Shown here in pieces: positions 33,501 to 45,662 of a stretch of DNA of 47,673 nucleotides; positions within the stretch are counted from its first letter, which is position 1, and each line of letters starts with the position of its first letter. The DNA comes from Azolla pinnata. Its lineage: Eukaryota; Streptophyta; Polypodiopsida; Salviniales; Salviniaceae. The position numbers were made by a program, and so were the translations under genes. Under the pieces are notes generated by a model. That model was given only the letters and a program-made list of their open reading frames with translations. It searched no databases and was not told where the DNA came from. Location of the stretch: assembly GCA_037176905.1 (NCBI GenBank), contig JBBBWG010029666.1, positions 4,433 to 52,105 of the forward strand, given 5' to 3'.

Positions 33501-36500
33501 TGATCGGTATGTCATCTTGATCTTTTGTTTTGATTACTTTAATGAACTCTTATCAATTGTTAACTGTAACTCAATCACAGCTAGATGTTGGCCATTTCCT
33601 CTGTTTGATTTGCCATTCCCTATTGTTGCAGCCTGCATCAGCCCAGCAGATTCAAATGCAGAAGAGACCTTAAATACGTTGAAGTATGCAAATAGAGCTC
33701 GAAATATACAGAATAAGCCAGTTGTGAGAGTTTATCCATCCCCTCCAAGTCTTCGAATACCTAAATATAACACTGCCACCAATTCTTATGCAAAACACTC
33801 TTATTGGATGTCAGGTAAACCGTGATCCTATGGCTGCTGAGATGCAACGTATGCGCCACCAGGTAGAGCTCTTGCAAGCAGAACTACTATGTGTAAGGGA
33901 AGGCAGTTTATTTGAGGAGATGCAGGTAAGTGTCATGTTCTTGATGGGGCGCTCCAAAGGAAAACATTCAGACTTCATTTACTTAATCATCGGCATTTGA
34001 AATGTTGACAAGATTCTGAAGCAAAGGGCTGCATGGTATGAGGCAAACCTTCTAGAGTTCAAGCAACAGCTAAAGCTTGCCCGTGAAAATTTGCATCTTG
34101 GAGCGCAACGTTTACTTCAGACAGAAGTGAGTCGTTCATTAGTTATTGCAGAGTAATCGGCTTGGTGATTTTCATTCACTAAGGGATCGTGTTGGGGATG
34201 GATGTAGGTGGAAAGAGATAAATTGCAGCTTAAACTTGATATGCTACAGAGTGGTAAATCCTGGGAAGAAGCTTGCGGAGAGGATTCTCAGGTGATCAAT
34301 GGAGAACATAAATTTATGAACTACATCATAATGCATTCTACGACACATGCTTATTTTTTCTGACTTGATTAAATATCAGAGCATACGTTTGCTAGAATCA
34401 TATGCAGAGCGGATCAGAGCATTGGAAAATGAAATGCATCAATTACGTAGTGCTCCGTCAGCTTTATGTGCTGGCCTAGGACAATATCAGAGGAACATTT
34501 CAGTTCTCGACAATGATGTATCAATGATCTGTTTACCAGAAATATCAGGTTGTTAAGCATTATTATAATTTGTATTGCCATTTCTTGAAATTTATACTAC
34601 TAACACGAGTCATTAATCTAAAGAAACAATCCAAATAGAAGAAGAAACCGTTGAAAAGGAAATGGAACATGCACGTCTACAAGATACTTTAGATAAGGAG
34701 CTTGAAGAGTTAAATCGAAGGCTGGAGCAAAAGGAGGTATTCATGTGAATACTTTCGAGACTCTCAAGAGTGTTGAAATTAAGTGGGCAGTAATTGATCA
34801 ATAATAGACAATGGCAGTAATTCCTAGTTGCTTGCAGATTGAGATGAAAAGCTTTACAAGATGTGATGGTGCAGTTCTGAAGCATCACTTTGAAAAGAAA
34901 ATATTGGAGCTAGAGGAAGAGAAAAATGCTTTGCAGGTATTTTCCTTCAAGACTTCTGGCATAGAGACATCACACTGATCCTAGTAAAATTTTGTAAATC
35001 TAAAGATTGGCATCTCGGTCATGTTTCAAACTACAGACGGAAAGGGATATGCTTGTCTCTCAACTTACACGGCTAGCTAACACAACAGATGAACAAAGCC
35101 AGAAGCTACATGAAACATATCTTCAGAAAGTTAAGGCATTGGAAACTCAGGTAGTATAAGTAAGCTGATATGCTGTAGTAAACCTAAGAAAATAGACGCA
35201 TCAGACTAATTTCCAATGATACTTATTATTGATTCTAGATATCAGAACTTAAAAAGAGACAGGAGAATCAAACCCAGCTCCTCAAGCAAAAGCAAAGAAG
35301 TGATGAAGCTGCAAGGAGGCTTCAAGAGGAGATCCAGAGAATTAAATCTCAGAAGGTAAATAGATGCATCTATACTAAAAAATAATTAGCAATCGCACTC
35401 TGGTATATTCAACCGCTTCTACCATGTGATCTGAACCATTCCTTTGTAGGTGCAATTGCAAAACAAAATAAAACAGGAGTCTGAACAATTTCGTTCATGG
35501 AAAGCTTTACGTGAGAAAGAACTCCTCCAAGTAATATGGATGTTTCATTCTTCTTTTGTGTAGTCGTCCAATGGTTTAAGCAGGAGTTTGTCACAAAATA
35601 CTAAGCGATTTTTGCAGTTGAAGAAAGAAGGGCGACGAAATGAGTATGAGATGCACAAGCTTCAGGGTCTTCATCAACGCCAGAAAATGGTACGTATTTG
35701 ATGCTCTTCATCACTTTGGTCTTGCATTCCATTGCACCTTACGGTAGATGCAATAATCCTACAAAAACGTTATGATTAGGTTCTACAGAGAAAAACAGAA
35801 GAATGCTCTGCAGCTACACGCAGATTGCATGAGCTCCTGGAGAGGAGGAAAGCTTCGTCCAAAGAAAGTCTGGGCACTGGTAAGCTGATTACAATGGTCG
35901 TCCTGTGCACTAATGTCCTTGCTTGTTACCCCAAGCTTACATTGATGTTACATAGATGGAAGAACACTTTTATTTGTATGCTCTCATGTTGAATCAGTTT
36001 TTTGCACCTCATTATTTTACTTAATAATAAAATAAATGCATTAAACAAAGGGGATTTCGGAGTGGATGATAGGAACGTTAACTAGTTATATGTGACAGAT
36101 TCTCTCCTCACAAGGTTCTTACCTTTTTTGCATCTAAACAACCAGTTGAATTATTAACATTGACAGTAACAGTGGTCGTTGATTTTAACCTCTAATAGAA
36201 CCCAGTTGCCTTACAGGGGTTCCAATGGCCAACATGTCTAGTCGGCAGGTAGTTCTAAATTGTAATTTTCAATGCTCGTCGAGTGGGCATAGGTTTAGTG
36301 CGTCATCCTTCGAATTCTGAATGTTAACAGACAAGTGAAAAGAGTTTGCAACAATCAGTTGAAGATGAACTCGAAGTAGCAGCACATATTCATGAAGTTC
36401 GTAGCAACTATGAGAAACAAAGTGAGATGTAAGTGAATGTTATTTTATATTAACATGGGTGAAAATGATTTGATCTTTGTCACTTGGAAGCTGATCACCT

Positions 36501-38879
36501 GCCTTCATACATAACTGGCATACACAGACGGGCTGCATTAGCTAAGGAGCTTGCGAATCTTAAGCAAGGAACAGGGACTTCAGGGTAATAGTTTGCCCAC
36601 CCTTAAGGGTCTATTACATTTTAGTATCATCTTTTTAAGTTACCTCCTTATCAGGTCTGAATCACAACTCTCTCTATCTCCGGGTGCACGTCAAGCAAAG
36701 ATTTCTTTACTAGAGACGATGTTAAGTTCCTCTTCTAGTACGTTGGTAGCAATGGCTGCAGAGCTCTCTGAAGCAGAAGAGCGTGAACGTGCATTTACTG
36801 GCCGTGCTCGCTGGCAACATGTTAGAAGCATGGTGGATGCAAAGAACCTTTTGCAGTATACCTTCAATTTAGCAGTGGAAACAAGGTGTCTTATAGAATT
36901 GTGGCTATTGAGTATATTTTATTGATTTCCCAGCACAATGCACGGGTACAGGGATACTTTTATACTGCTTACCTGATTGTTATCACTTTATCAGGTGCAA
37001 GATCTTAGACAGAGAAATTGAATGCAAAGAGTTGAAAGAGAAGCTATCAGAGCTCACGCTTCTGTTGAAGGAAAGTGAAGCTCATCGAAAAGAAAGGCAA
37101 CACGCACAATTTGCAAGGGATAAAAATATGTCTCAGTTGCTTGCATCTTCTGCAAACGTACTATTTGGTCTCAAAGACAAATAGAAGATTCTATAAAATA
37201 GAATGATCCAAATTAACTTTCTCTTGTACTTGTTTATGCTTCTTTTAGGCTGGCACAACAGCTGCAATGAGGGCCTGCCTTAATGAAATCTCTAAGATGT
37301 TGCTTCCAGTCGATGAGCTAGGTCCAAGAACACTCGAATACCCTGATGACTCTCCTGAAGCATCAGAAAGTGATGAGTCAATTAGTCAAGGACAGGTAAC
37401 ATAAATGTTTGTAAACCTCTCCTCCATTAGTTATGAATCATAACAAAGTTTGTCTTTCCGGGGTGTGCTTGACCTTACTAGATATATATATATATTTTTT
37501 GTCATTCAGTCTCCTTCAAATGGCCAATCTTCTGATCCTGATTTAACTGATATTGACGAGTTAGAGACAGAAGAATCAGATATGGACCTTGATATTGATG
37601 AGAATGCATGTGATGAGGATTTGGATTCCCATGAGGGAAACAGAAAGGAAAGCAGATTAAAGAGCAAAAGCCAATTTATGATTTCAGATTCTGATGAGAT
37701 TGATAGAGCTGACTCCCAGCTTCGCTGTGCATCTGGAACAAGCTCTAGTTGTGAACTCGATAAATGTGCAAACAAAGAACATGGGTCCGAGGTTATCGGA
37801 ACCACTAAAATTGCAGAGGCGCTGGAAACGTTGGCATTACACAAGGAGATAACATATACTCAAGCCTGTCAGCCCAGTGAGTGTTCAGAGACGGTAGATG
37901 AGGTACTCCTCAAGAAAGAAGATGTCCAAAGAGCAGAACAAATTTTGGCAAAACATGGTGCACATCTGCTGGGGGATGCCTGGGCTGGGCTACAACAAGC
38001 TGGTTCAGCTCTTGGGAGAGGACTAGTAACCGAGAGAGAGGATCACCCTGATAAACATCACATCCGATCACCACTTTCAGATATTGGAAACAAGAATCAG
38101 GTACGTTAAGGCCCAGTGCCAAATTAATGCTATCTATGGTTTGGATAAAACTGATCAAGTGTTCATTTTCCACAAAATGCCAGCCAGTGCTAAACTTTGG
38201 AAGGAGGATCAATTTCATATACTGTTTGAGAAATCATTTTTCCATTTTTCAAGAGTTTCCCAACTTAGGAGGTGGGCTGATTTAATTGAGCTCTCCTTCA
38301 TTTCTTCATGATCGTGATCAGGCTCAAGAGGTGAATCAACAAGGAGGCAAGACAAAGCAGCGAAAACGATGGGCGAAAGCTCCGATGCAAACCGTAACAG
38401 TGCAGCTGGTGCCAACAATAGGAGGAACAAGGCGAAAGCAACCACCAAGCAATGAGACGACGCATAACGAGAACCAAGTACTACCAGAGAATGCCCTAGA
38501 GGCAACAAAAGGAGTAGGTTTGGGGCCATCCTCGACGCCGAATGTTCTCGATAAAGAAGTCGGGGCGCCATCAAACGAGAACATCGGAGGAAGCGATGGT
38601 GCGAATGCACGGAGAACCAGCAACGGGAACAGTCCTCCGATCGAGCTTTTACCAGCACCATCTGTCATATCGGTGAGATCGCAAAGGGAGGCACAGCGAT
38701 CTCTATTGGTGCTAGGGAAAGCACCGAGGAATGGTCGAGCGAGGAAGAAGAAGGCAAGCCCGCCGACGAGTCCATTGAGAGCTAGGAATGCTCGTGGTTT
38801 GGACGAGTTCTCCATGGGAAGCTCAGCGGGTTCGAGGACGCAGGGGAAGGCAGTTACCCGAGAAAAGGAGAATGTCTAG
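30504..38879 (+). CDS. KIN4C: kinesin-4 family motor protein, closest to KIN-4C
   Basis: Plus-end-directed microtubule motor; plant kinesin-4s act in wall deposition and cell division. Exons: 30504-30704, 31980-32126, 32234-32386, 32644-32903, 33000-33193, 33266-33390, 33470-33506, 33632-33723, 33815-33925, 34013-34126, 34208-34291, 34380-34548, 34624-34736, 34838-34936, 35037-35150, 35239-35355, 35450-35530, 35618-35689, 35780-35879, 36217-36248, 36331-36428, 36528-36584, 36655-36885, 36995-37157, 37249-37395, 37510-38100, 38322-38879. They join to 1,419 residues without a phase break. The motor domain (about 38-400) has GQTGSGKT (115-122), NMNTRSSRSH (248-257) and DLAGSE (299-304). Coiled coil covers roughly 410-900. 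[20 protein letters not shown] is a kinesin-4 hallmark. An acidic stretch (about 1048-1085), PLSDIGN (about 1225) and a basic KTKQRKRW segment (about 1244) resemble Arabidopsis KIN-4C rather than FRA1/KIN-4A. The Cys-rich motif expected before PLSDIGN is largely lost. Confidence 0.95.
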
Positions 38880-40692
38880 GCTGGCTGCAGCAAAATGCAT
38901 GGTTTAAAGGAAAGCAAAAAAACATTCATTCATTCAATCAATCAATTCATTCATTCATAAGGATTTGGTATGTTTTGTTGGTGCTGCTGCAGTCTGCACC
39001 CAAAACAAACTTGGGGCTGAGGAGAAAGAGGCCAACCAACACCATCATCCTTTTTTTGCTCATGCCTTGCCTTCCACAAACTGTATATAGTTCTATATTC
39101 TGATTGCTTCTCTGATTGCCATCCACAAGGGATGGTGATTGATCCTTTTTCATTTGTGAAACCCATTTCATACATAGCTCAAGAGACAGAGTTCATGGTG
39201 CTGAGCAAATGAAACAAACACTTCTTATTATGACATGTCCAATGTCGAGGACATTCGTCTTCGCAGTTAATCGGTTATTTCAGTTGGTCAGGACATTCAT
39301 TGTCTTTGGCTTCTCTCACATCTTTCTTTCAATTGCTAGTCTCAAATATGGAAGCAAGGTAAGGCTTTGTTTGATGCGGTCTCAGATCCGCTCTCAATTC
39401 TACTATGGACCTGCTCGAATATTCTCTCGATGTGCAGACTTTTGCTAGCGAGTGCCGGGTTTTGGTTGTACGATCATCGATGATGATAATAGGATATTTC
39501 AATCCCTGGTTTCCTGATCTAAGCTGTGTAACATGTCTGTACTATTTCAATCCCTCAACCACCATTGCTTTTCTTCTTGGATGCCTGGAATTGCTTTATT
39601 TGTATTGCAATTTGAGATAAACATGGGGTCGTATCAATTCAATTTGATCTTCCTTTTATTGTTCTTCCAATGTTTTTCTAATCTTTGCGTTATTTGGCTT
39701 TGTAATTCAAGGGAACTTTCAATTCAATTTGAGGTCTGTTTCTTTTTTTATCTTAGCTTTGTATTATTCAGCTTTGTGTGTATGAGCTATAACTATAAGC
39801 TTTTGATCTCTTAGCAACGTCTTTCTAATCTCTGCATTACTTGGCATTGTAAACTGAGCTAATTTAATCTCTCTGGTTTTCTAAACGCAGTTGCCAGCAT
39901 AACCTCCTTTTAAACTCGCTTCAAATGTCTTCCTGACCTTTGCATTTCTAGTCCCAGCTAAACATAGGGTTGTATAAATTCAAGTTGATCTCCTCTCATT
40001 GTCCGTCTAATCTTTGTTACTACTGCTATATTTTTTATCTTTCTTCAAATGTTTCAGCTTTGTAATTTTAGCAACAATATTCAATTTAATAGATCTTTTT
40101 CCATTTCCTTTCTAATCATTTGTATTAATTAGCTTTGTAAATACGAACGTGTACCATTTTTTATTTGATTTCTCTACAATTGTTTGTCTGATCGTGTTGT
40201 TACCCCACCTCTTCTATTGGATACGCTTCATATTAACATTAGCCTATTTTCTGAGGTGCGTGAACGTTTAGCACATCTGTATATTGAGTGATACTACTGT
40301 AAGTCAATGCAAAATGCTGATAATACTCATAGTACAATCACAATAGAGTCTCCCATTGAAGCAGTAATTGTGCATTGTTAATAGCTCGTAGGGTACCTTT
40401 TCTTCAGCTGTTGACATAGTTTCCTCAATATCTCAACATCTGTAACTCATAGATCAATCAATATCTAAACATCTGGTAAGTCATATATCACTCAAAATAC
40501 CGAAACCTCTGTTAGATCACTCAAATATCCATGCGCTTGTAACTCGGATCATACGTTCTTGATATTCACATTATAAATTATCAAAATCAAAGCTGTTTAT
40601 GTAGGTTCCAACTCACCAACTTTCTTGTGTACAGATGCATGGCTGAAAAGATGTTTGGAGTAAGGATCTTAAAGCAAATGAACAAGATGCTC
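38880..40692. other. shared 3' flank between convergent genes
   Basis: The kinesin 3' UTR and the 3' end of the minus-strand gene share this region. (CATT/CAAT)n occurs at about 38922-38959. Diverged repeats with TCTAATCTTTGC and GGCTTTGTAATTC motifs recur between about 39620 and 40140. No coding exon is recognised. Confidence 0.5.
39615..40150 (+). repeat. old diverged tandem repeats
   Basis: Blocks such as AACATGGGGTCGTATCAATT at 39620 and AACATAGGGTTGTATAAATT at about 39961 are followed by similar TTGATCT and TCTAATCTTTG sequence. Related partial copies occur between and after them. The period is irregular, which suggests an old, eroded duplication. Confidence 0.5.
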
Positions 40693-43600
40693 TCACATTG
40701 TGTCCTTGATGATGTTGATGGCATCGGTCATCCAGCAAGAATTTTGAGATCCTCTTTGAACCTTTGATAAGGTGAAAAGCCATGTCATTGTATTGTCATT
40801 GTTTCCTACAGTGATTACTCGGATTTTCGCAACACTAGCATCAATAGTGTTACCGTCTATGTAAAAACTTTTGAATGACAGCAACTCATGAAACCTGTCC
40901 ACATCAGGGGACAGATTTTCAGTGATGATTAGTTTCTTAAAATCACATGAACATATTATCCCACCAAAAACATCATCTCTTCTGTCTGTTTGCATAAGAA
41001 AATTACCTTGACTTGAATTTCATGCAAAAATGGCCAAAGTGATACAGATCTGAGGGATACCCAAAGTAGCAAGAAAGACTTTCTCCATCAAGAGTCCCCT
41101 CTGCATTTGCAAAGAGATACATTACCTGATAGACATGTTAAATTTTAAAATCATCAGTGTCACATTATCACTGGTATCATTCTTGTAGACAATTACATCA
41201 AAGAATACAATGAGGAAACTCTACAGAAAGTATTATTGAGAAACTTATAATGCATGATGTTAACATGGGAGTTGACCTGCCAACCTGTAGCCTACATTAC
41301 AAGCATGTTTATTTGTATTTCGCAGATGATTAAATCAAGCCTAATGCATCAAACTCAATGATGGTAAAAGCAAAAGTCTAGAGCTGGGTCCAAAAGCCTT
41401 CTATACACCGCAATGAACAATTCATGCTGGTTGAATATGCAAACTATAGGCTTGTTGAATATGATAGTCATATTCAAGGTTACCAATTTTCGCTAGGAAG
41501 AATAGAAGGTGTGGAGATTAGAGTTTTTCCTAGATTCTTGATACACGAACACAAACATACTGCTCTTCGATTAAGGGAGTGATCTTCTGTGAAGCTCTTT
41601 GATGGGTTTTAAGAGGGTGTGGAGGTTAAAGAGAACTTTGAGGTTTCGGATGCCCATGGCCGATTTGATTGGTAGGGACACCACTCCAGAAAGAATTTAA
41701 AATTTCCCAGTTCGCACAGTGTAACCTCAATCAATATGTCAAGGGAAATCATGTATGAGTTATATCCGGAAAATCTACCTCAAGACCATGGTCTTTGCGT
41801 GGCTCATCATTTCTTGACAAAGCATTCAATTGAATCTTTACAGCCTCCTCTACTGTGAGCTGCAAAATAGTTTCTTCCAGGCATAAGAATTCATTAAAAA
41901 CACACAGATATTTTAAAGCATGCAATTATCAAGAACCTTATTGACCACCTTGAAGGAATATTTTTGAGGTTAACTCGTTCTACCGAAGAATTCAAAATAA
42001 GGCAAATATAAACATTTTCATTGTGCGAAGAAGAATCCTAAATGTTCATACTCCAGGATGAGGGCCAAAAAGAGGTCCAGAGGAAGCAGCATCATTTCTT
42101 TCAACACTGCAGACCAGTAAAATTTCCATGTTTGAGGTTTTGTTGAATGGCATGGAGACATACAATACTCAACTATCAAATCACAGCATTTAAATATTTC
42201 TCTGTTAAAGTTTTATTGAAGAAGATCAAGGTGCCCTAGCTATGAATTCACAGTCCAATGAAGAAAAAAGTTTAACGGTTCACCATGTCTGGCTCAATAC
42301 GTAACAACTCAATTTTTAAGATAATCGGAGCTTAACTACTTCAGAGATTAAAAGTATATGTTGAAAAGGTATTAACCCAACCCTAAATCCTAACAGCATT
42401 GAGATAACTTCACTTTCTTTCTCATCATTATGATTACACCAACTCAAAGATCGTCAATCCATTTGTACAAAACAATTGAATTGATAAAATAATGTTTCTA
42501 GTGTCATTGATATTTCTCAATTGGCTAACTGAGTAATGAATACTGTAGGGTTACAGCAGCATTTAAAGTTTCCAGGTTATGGCATATCAAGGTTTGGTTG
42601 GCACCCACCATCTTTTACAATACTAACTGAAAATATGATATACAAAACAGATTTACAGTGACGGAGCACAGTTGTGATGAATTGTTATCACTGTATCTCT
42701 TTAGTTTGTATTACTTCGCTCTAGGTTGTATTAATTTCTTTTACTTAGATCTGACTCCTTATGTCCTGTATCTAACTCCAGGTTTTATTGCAATACTCTG
42801 ATACATCAAAGTTTGGCTCTTGTGATCTTTCTCAATAACAAGTGAACATGTGATCTAATCACCAGATCTTTAATATTGGATCCACAGTTGTTATGAAGTG
42901 TCATCATAGTGTTATTTTGATTCCCATTACTTCACTTCAAGATCTAAGCTTTAGACTGTATAACTTTCACTTTAGACTGGGGTTCCTTCAGGTTTAATGG
43001 CACTACTTTTTCCAGAATTGATATTTCATCCTGTAAGCTATAGGTGACCGTGGTGTATGTATCTCAAATTAGATTATAGATGGTAGTTGTAGAATTGATG
43101 CTCATAGATGACTTCGGCTGTATGTATTATGAGAGGAATTGAGACACCATAGATCCTTTTAGCTTCCTATTTTTTTAGTGTTAAGCATATTCTGCAGGTC
43201 GATGTTCTTTCTCGCCTTTCACCATTTCATATCAACCAGAAAGTTGTGAGTTTTTGACATTGGGTTTATCTTGCATCACACGATTGCTGTGACAATAGCC
43301 TCAGAGGACATTCTCTGCATTTATTTCCAGAGTTCAAATTTGTGCTCCATGTTAGCCTAAGAGACTTGCAGAATCGACAGCAGATAGTTTTTCGATGTGG
43401 CGAAAACAGAGCAACCAGCAGTCGCAGACTAAAATTGAAGCACTTGAAGACGCATAGATTGAATTCACACAAACCCAGATAGAAAGAGAGGATAGAAAGG
43501 ACAGAGGGAAATTGGGAACAGACTCATGAGGAACCTACCTTTCAACATTGCGGAAGGAGAAGGAAGCGGAGGTGGAGGAGGAGGAGGAGGAGGACCTCGC

Positions 43601-43851
43601 AGGAAGCATGATGCCGTGTGTTATTGCAGAGAGACGCGCAGAGGAAGCAGCAGGGGCGGATCTGCAGAAAAGGGGGAAGCGGATGAAGCAGGGCAAGGGA
43701 AAAAGAAGCAACAAAAAACGCCAGGATACAGAGAGGGGAAGAGATGGGTAGTTTACCTGCGGAGGAGGAAAGGCGAGGTTGGAAGGGGAGCGATGGCGGA
43801 GAGAGGAGGAAGAGGGAAGGGCGACCTAGCCAAGGACGCCATATCCGACAT
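40693..43851 (-). CDS. plastid-targeted-looking small protein with a DUF4864-like domain
   Basis: Function unknown. Exons in transcript order on the minus strand: 43851-43757, 43661-43539, 42106-42052, 41859-41779, 41125-41007, 40894-40693. All have GT-AG borders and matching phases and join to 224 residues. The first 70 or so residues (MSDMASLARSPFPLPPL, then Ser/Ala/Arg-rich with a six- to seven-Ser run) look like a chloroplast transit peptide. The conserved-looking core begins GPHPGLTVEEAVKIQLNAL, then NDEPRKDHGLEVMYLFA, PSDLYHFGHF, and ends TWLFTLSKVQRGSQNSCWMTD. The pattern of AV..QL.AL..ND.P..D.G....F recalls DUF4864, and an NTF2-like fold is possible, but that is from memory. The least certain join is exon 5 to exon 6 (112-bp intron). 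Because the exons are short, simple ORF finding misses this gene. The start lies about 135 bp from the telomere-like array. Confidence 0.75.
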
Positions 43852-43857
43852 CTGCGC

Positions 43858-43904
43858 AGAAGAAGAAGAAGAAGAAGAAGAAGCACAGAAGAAGAAGAAG
43901 AAGT
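43858..43904 (+). repeat. (GAA)n array immediately upstream of the minus-strand gene
   Basis: On the gene's own strand this is a CTT tract in its probable 5' leader, less than 10 bases from the ATG. It mirrors the triplet arrays near the other genes. Confidence 0.9.
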
Positions 43905-43984
43905 GTTTTTCTCTCAGTAGATTTTCCTATTTACTGAAATGCCCCTCCAAAATAGAAGTACTGTTTACACTCAAAAAGTTGTTG

Positions 43985-44965
43985 GTAGGGGTAGGGTTAG
44001 GGTTAGGGTTAGGGTTCGGGGCTTGGGTTAGGGTTTAGATCTTAGGTTTCGGGTTCGGGTTAGGTTTTAGATAGGGTTAGGATTATGGTTAGGATTCAGA
44101 TGTGGCTTGGGCTAGGATTGAGATTTAGATAAGGTTAGGGTTAGGGTTCTGGGCTTGGGTTAGGGTTTAGATTTTAGGTTTAGGGTTCGGGTTAGGTTAT
44201 AGATAGAGTTAGGGTTAGGTTAGGGTTAGGGTTATGGTTAGGATTTAGATGTGGCTTGGGCTAGGATTTAGATTTAGATAAGGTTAGGGTTAGGGTTCGG
44301 GGCTTGGGTTAGGGTTTAGATTTTAGGTTTAGGGTTCGGGTTAGGTTATAGATAGAGTTAGGGTTAGGTTAGGGTTAGGGTTATGGTTAGGATTTAGATG
44401 TGGCTTGGGCTAGGATTTAGATTTAGATAGGGTTAGGGTTAGGGTTCAGGGCTGGGGTTAGGGTTTTGATTTTAGTTTTAGGGGTAGGGTTACGTTTTTA
44501 GATATGGTTAGGGTTTAGATAGGGTTAGGGTTAGGCTAGGTTTAGGATTTAGATGGGGCTAGGGTTAGGATTTAGATAAGGTTAGGGTTAGGGTTAGGAT
44601 TTAGATAGGGTTAGAGTTAGGCTAGGGTTAGGGTTAGGGTTAGGATTAAGATTTAGATGCAGCTAGGGCTAGGATTTAGATAAGGTTAGGAGTTAGGCCA
44701 AGGTTAGGGTTATGGTTAGGATTTAGATGGGGCTAGCACTAGGATTTAGGTTAGGAGTTAGGTCAGGGTTAGGGTTAGGGTTATGGTTAGGATTTAGATG
44801 GGGCTAGGGCTAGGTTTTAGATAAGGTTAAGGAGCTAGGTTAGGGTTAGGGTTATGGTTAGGATTTAGATGGGGCTAGGGCTAGGATTTAGATAAGGTTA
44901 GGGTTAGGGTTAGAATTTAGATAGGGCTAGGGTTAGGTTAGGGTTATGGTTCGGACCCGAGATGT
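43985..44965 (+). repeat. interstitial telomere-like (TTAGGG)-type degenerate array with higher-order units
   Basis: About 980 bp of TTAGGG, TTTAGGG and variants such as TTATGG, TTCGGG and GCTAGG, G-rich on the plus strand. A higher-order unit is clear: GGTTC.GGGCTTGGGTTAGGG starts at 44013, 44145, 44294 and (variant) 44443, giving periods of 132, 149 and 149. Units include TTAGGATTTAGATGTGGCTT. Beyond 44500 the order decays into GATTTAGATGGGGCTAGGG units. Confidence 0.93.
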
Positions 44966-45662
44966 GAATTGGGATGAAGAAAAACCACATTGTGTCGTTG
45001 TAGTAACTGATGCTCCACTTTGCATTTTACGGTAAGCTGTAAATACCAAATCAACCCTGAACTGTTATGTTCAAGGCAATGAGGGTGAAACTATGGGTTT
45101 AGGGACTTTGGTTAGGGCTAGGGTTAGGGTTTGTATCAGATCAGGCATTCGTAATCTGTAGATTTTAAGGCTGATTGTTTCAGAGTTTGGGTTCTAGATT
45201 ACAGTTTGTGGGCTTGAGGGAGGCTTGTCAAAAATGGCGTATGATTGATTCTGGCTTTAGGGTCTAAATTGGATTAGGATTGAATGGCAGGTCAATGGAT
45301 GCAGATTAGGGTTCCAAGTTGTTTAGAACAAGGAGGGCCGGATTCAGGGTTTGTAGGTAAAACCGGCTCATATTAGCGTTTAGGGTTTTTTAGAACCAAG
45401 GAGGGCAAAGTCCACTAATTATGTCATACCTATGTTCACTAATTGTGATTCAAGTTTTTAATTATGCCAGATACTTACCATGCTAATCTAATCCCCCTTA
45501 TTCTCGAGAAGATTATCACTATATGTCGTTTGTACAGACATATACTACTATGCTTCTCTACTAGGCTCGAACTGACACTAACGCTAATCCCCCCATTAAT
45601 TAATCTTGGCCTACTCTCAAGAGAGGTTAACATAATATGGTCATTTGCTAGAGCCTGAACAA
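44966..45662. other. spacer between telomere-like array and minisatellite
   Basis: Scattered TAGGGTT motifs continue to about 45390 at falling density. The open frame at 45464-45658 shows no family motif. No gene is supported. Confidence 0.5.

Noticed and set aside
43266..43472. Minus-strand frame as an extra exon of the DUF4864-like gene
   Set aside because: It starts at a possible acceptor but ends in a stop with no good donor, and skipping it gives a clean phase match from 43539 to 42106.
43985..44965. A true chromosome end
   Set aside because: The array is degenerate and mixed with composite units, and further sequence follows on both sides; it is interstitial.
45464..45658. Frame starting MPDTYHANLIPLI
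   Set aside because: No recognised motif, and it is isolated between repeat blocks.
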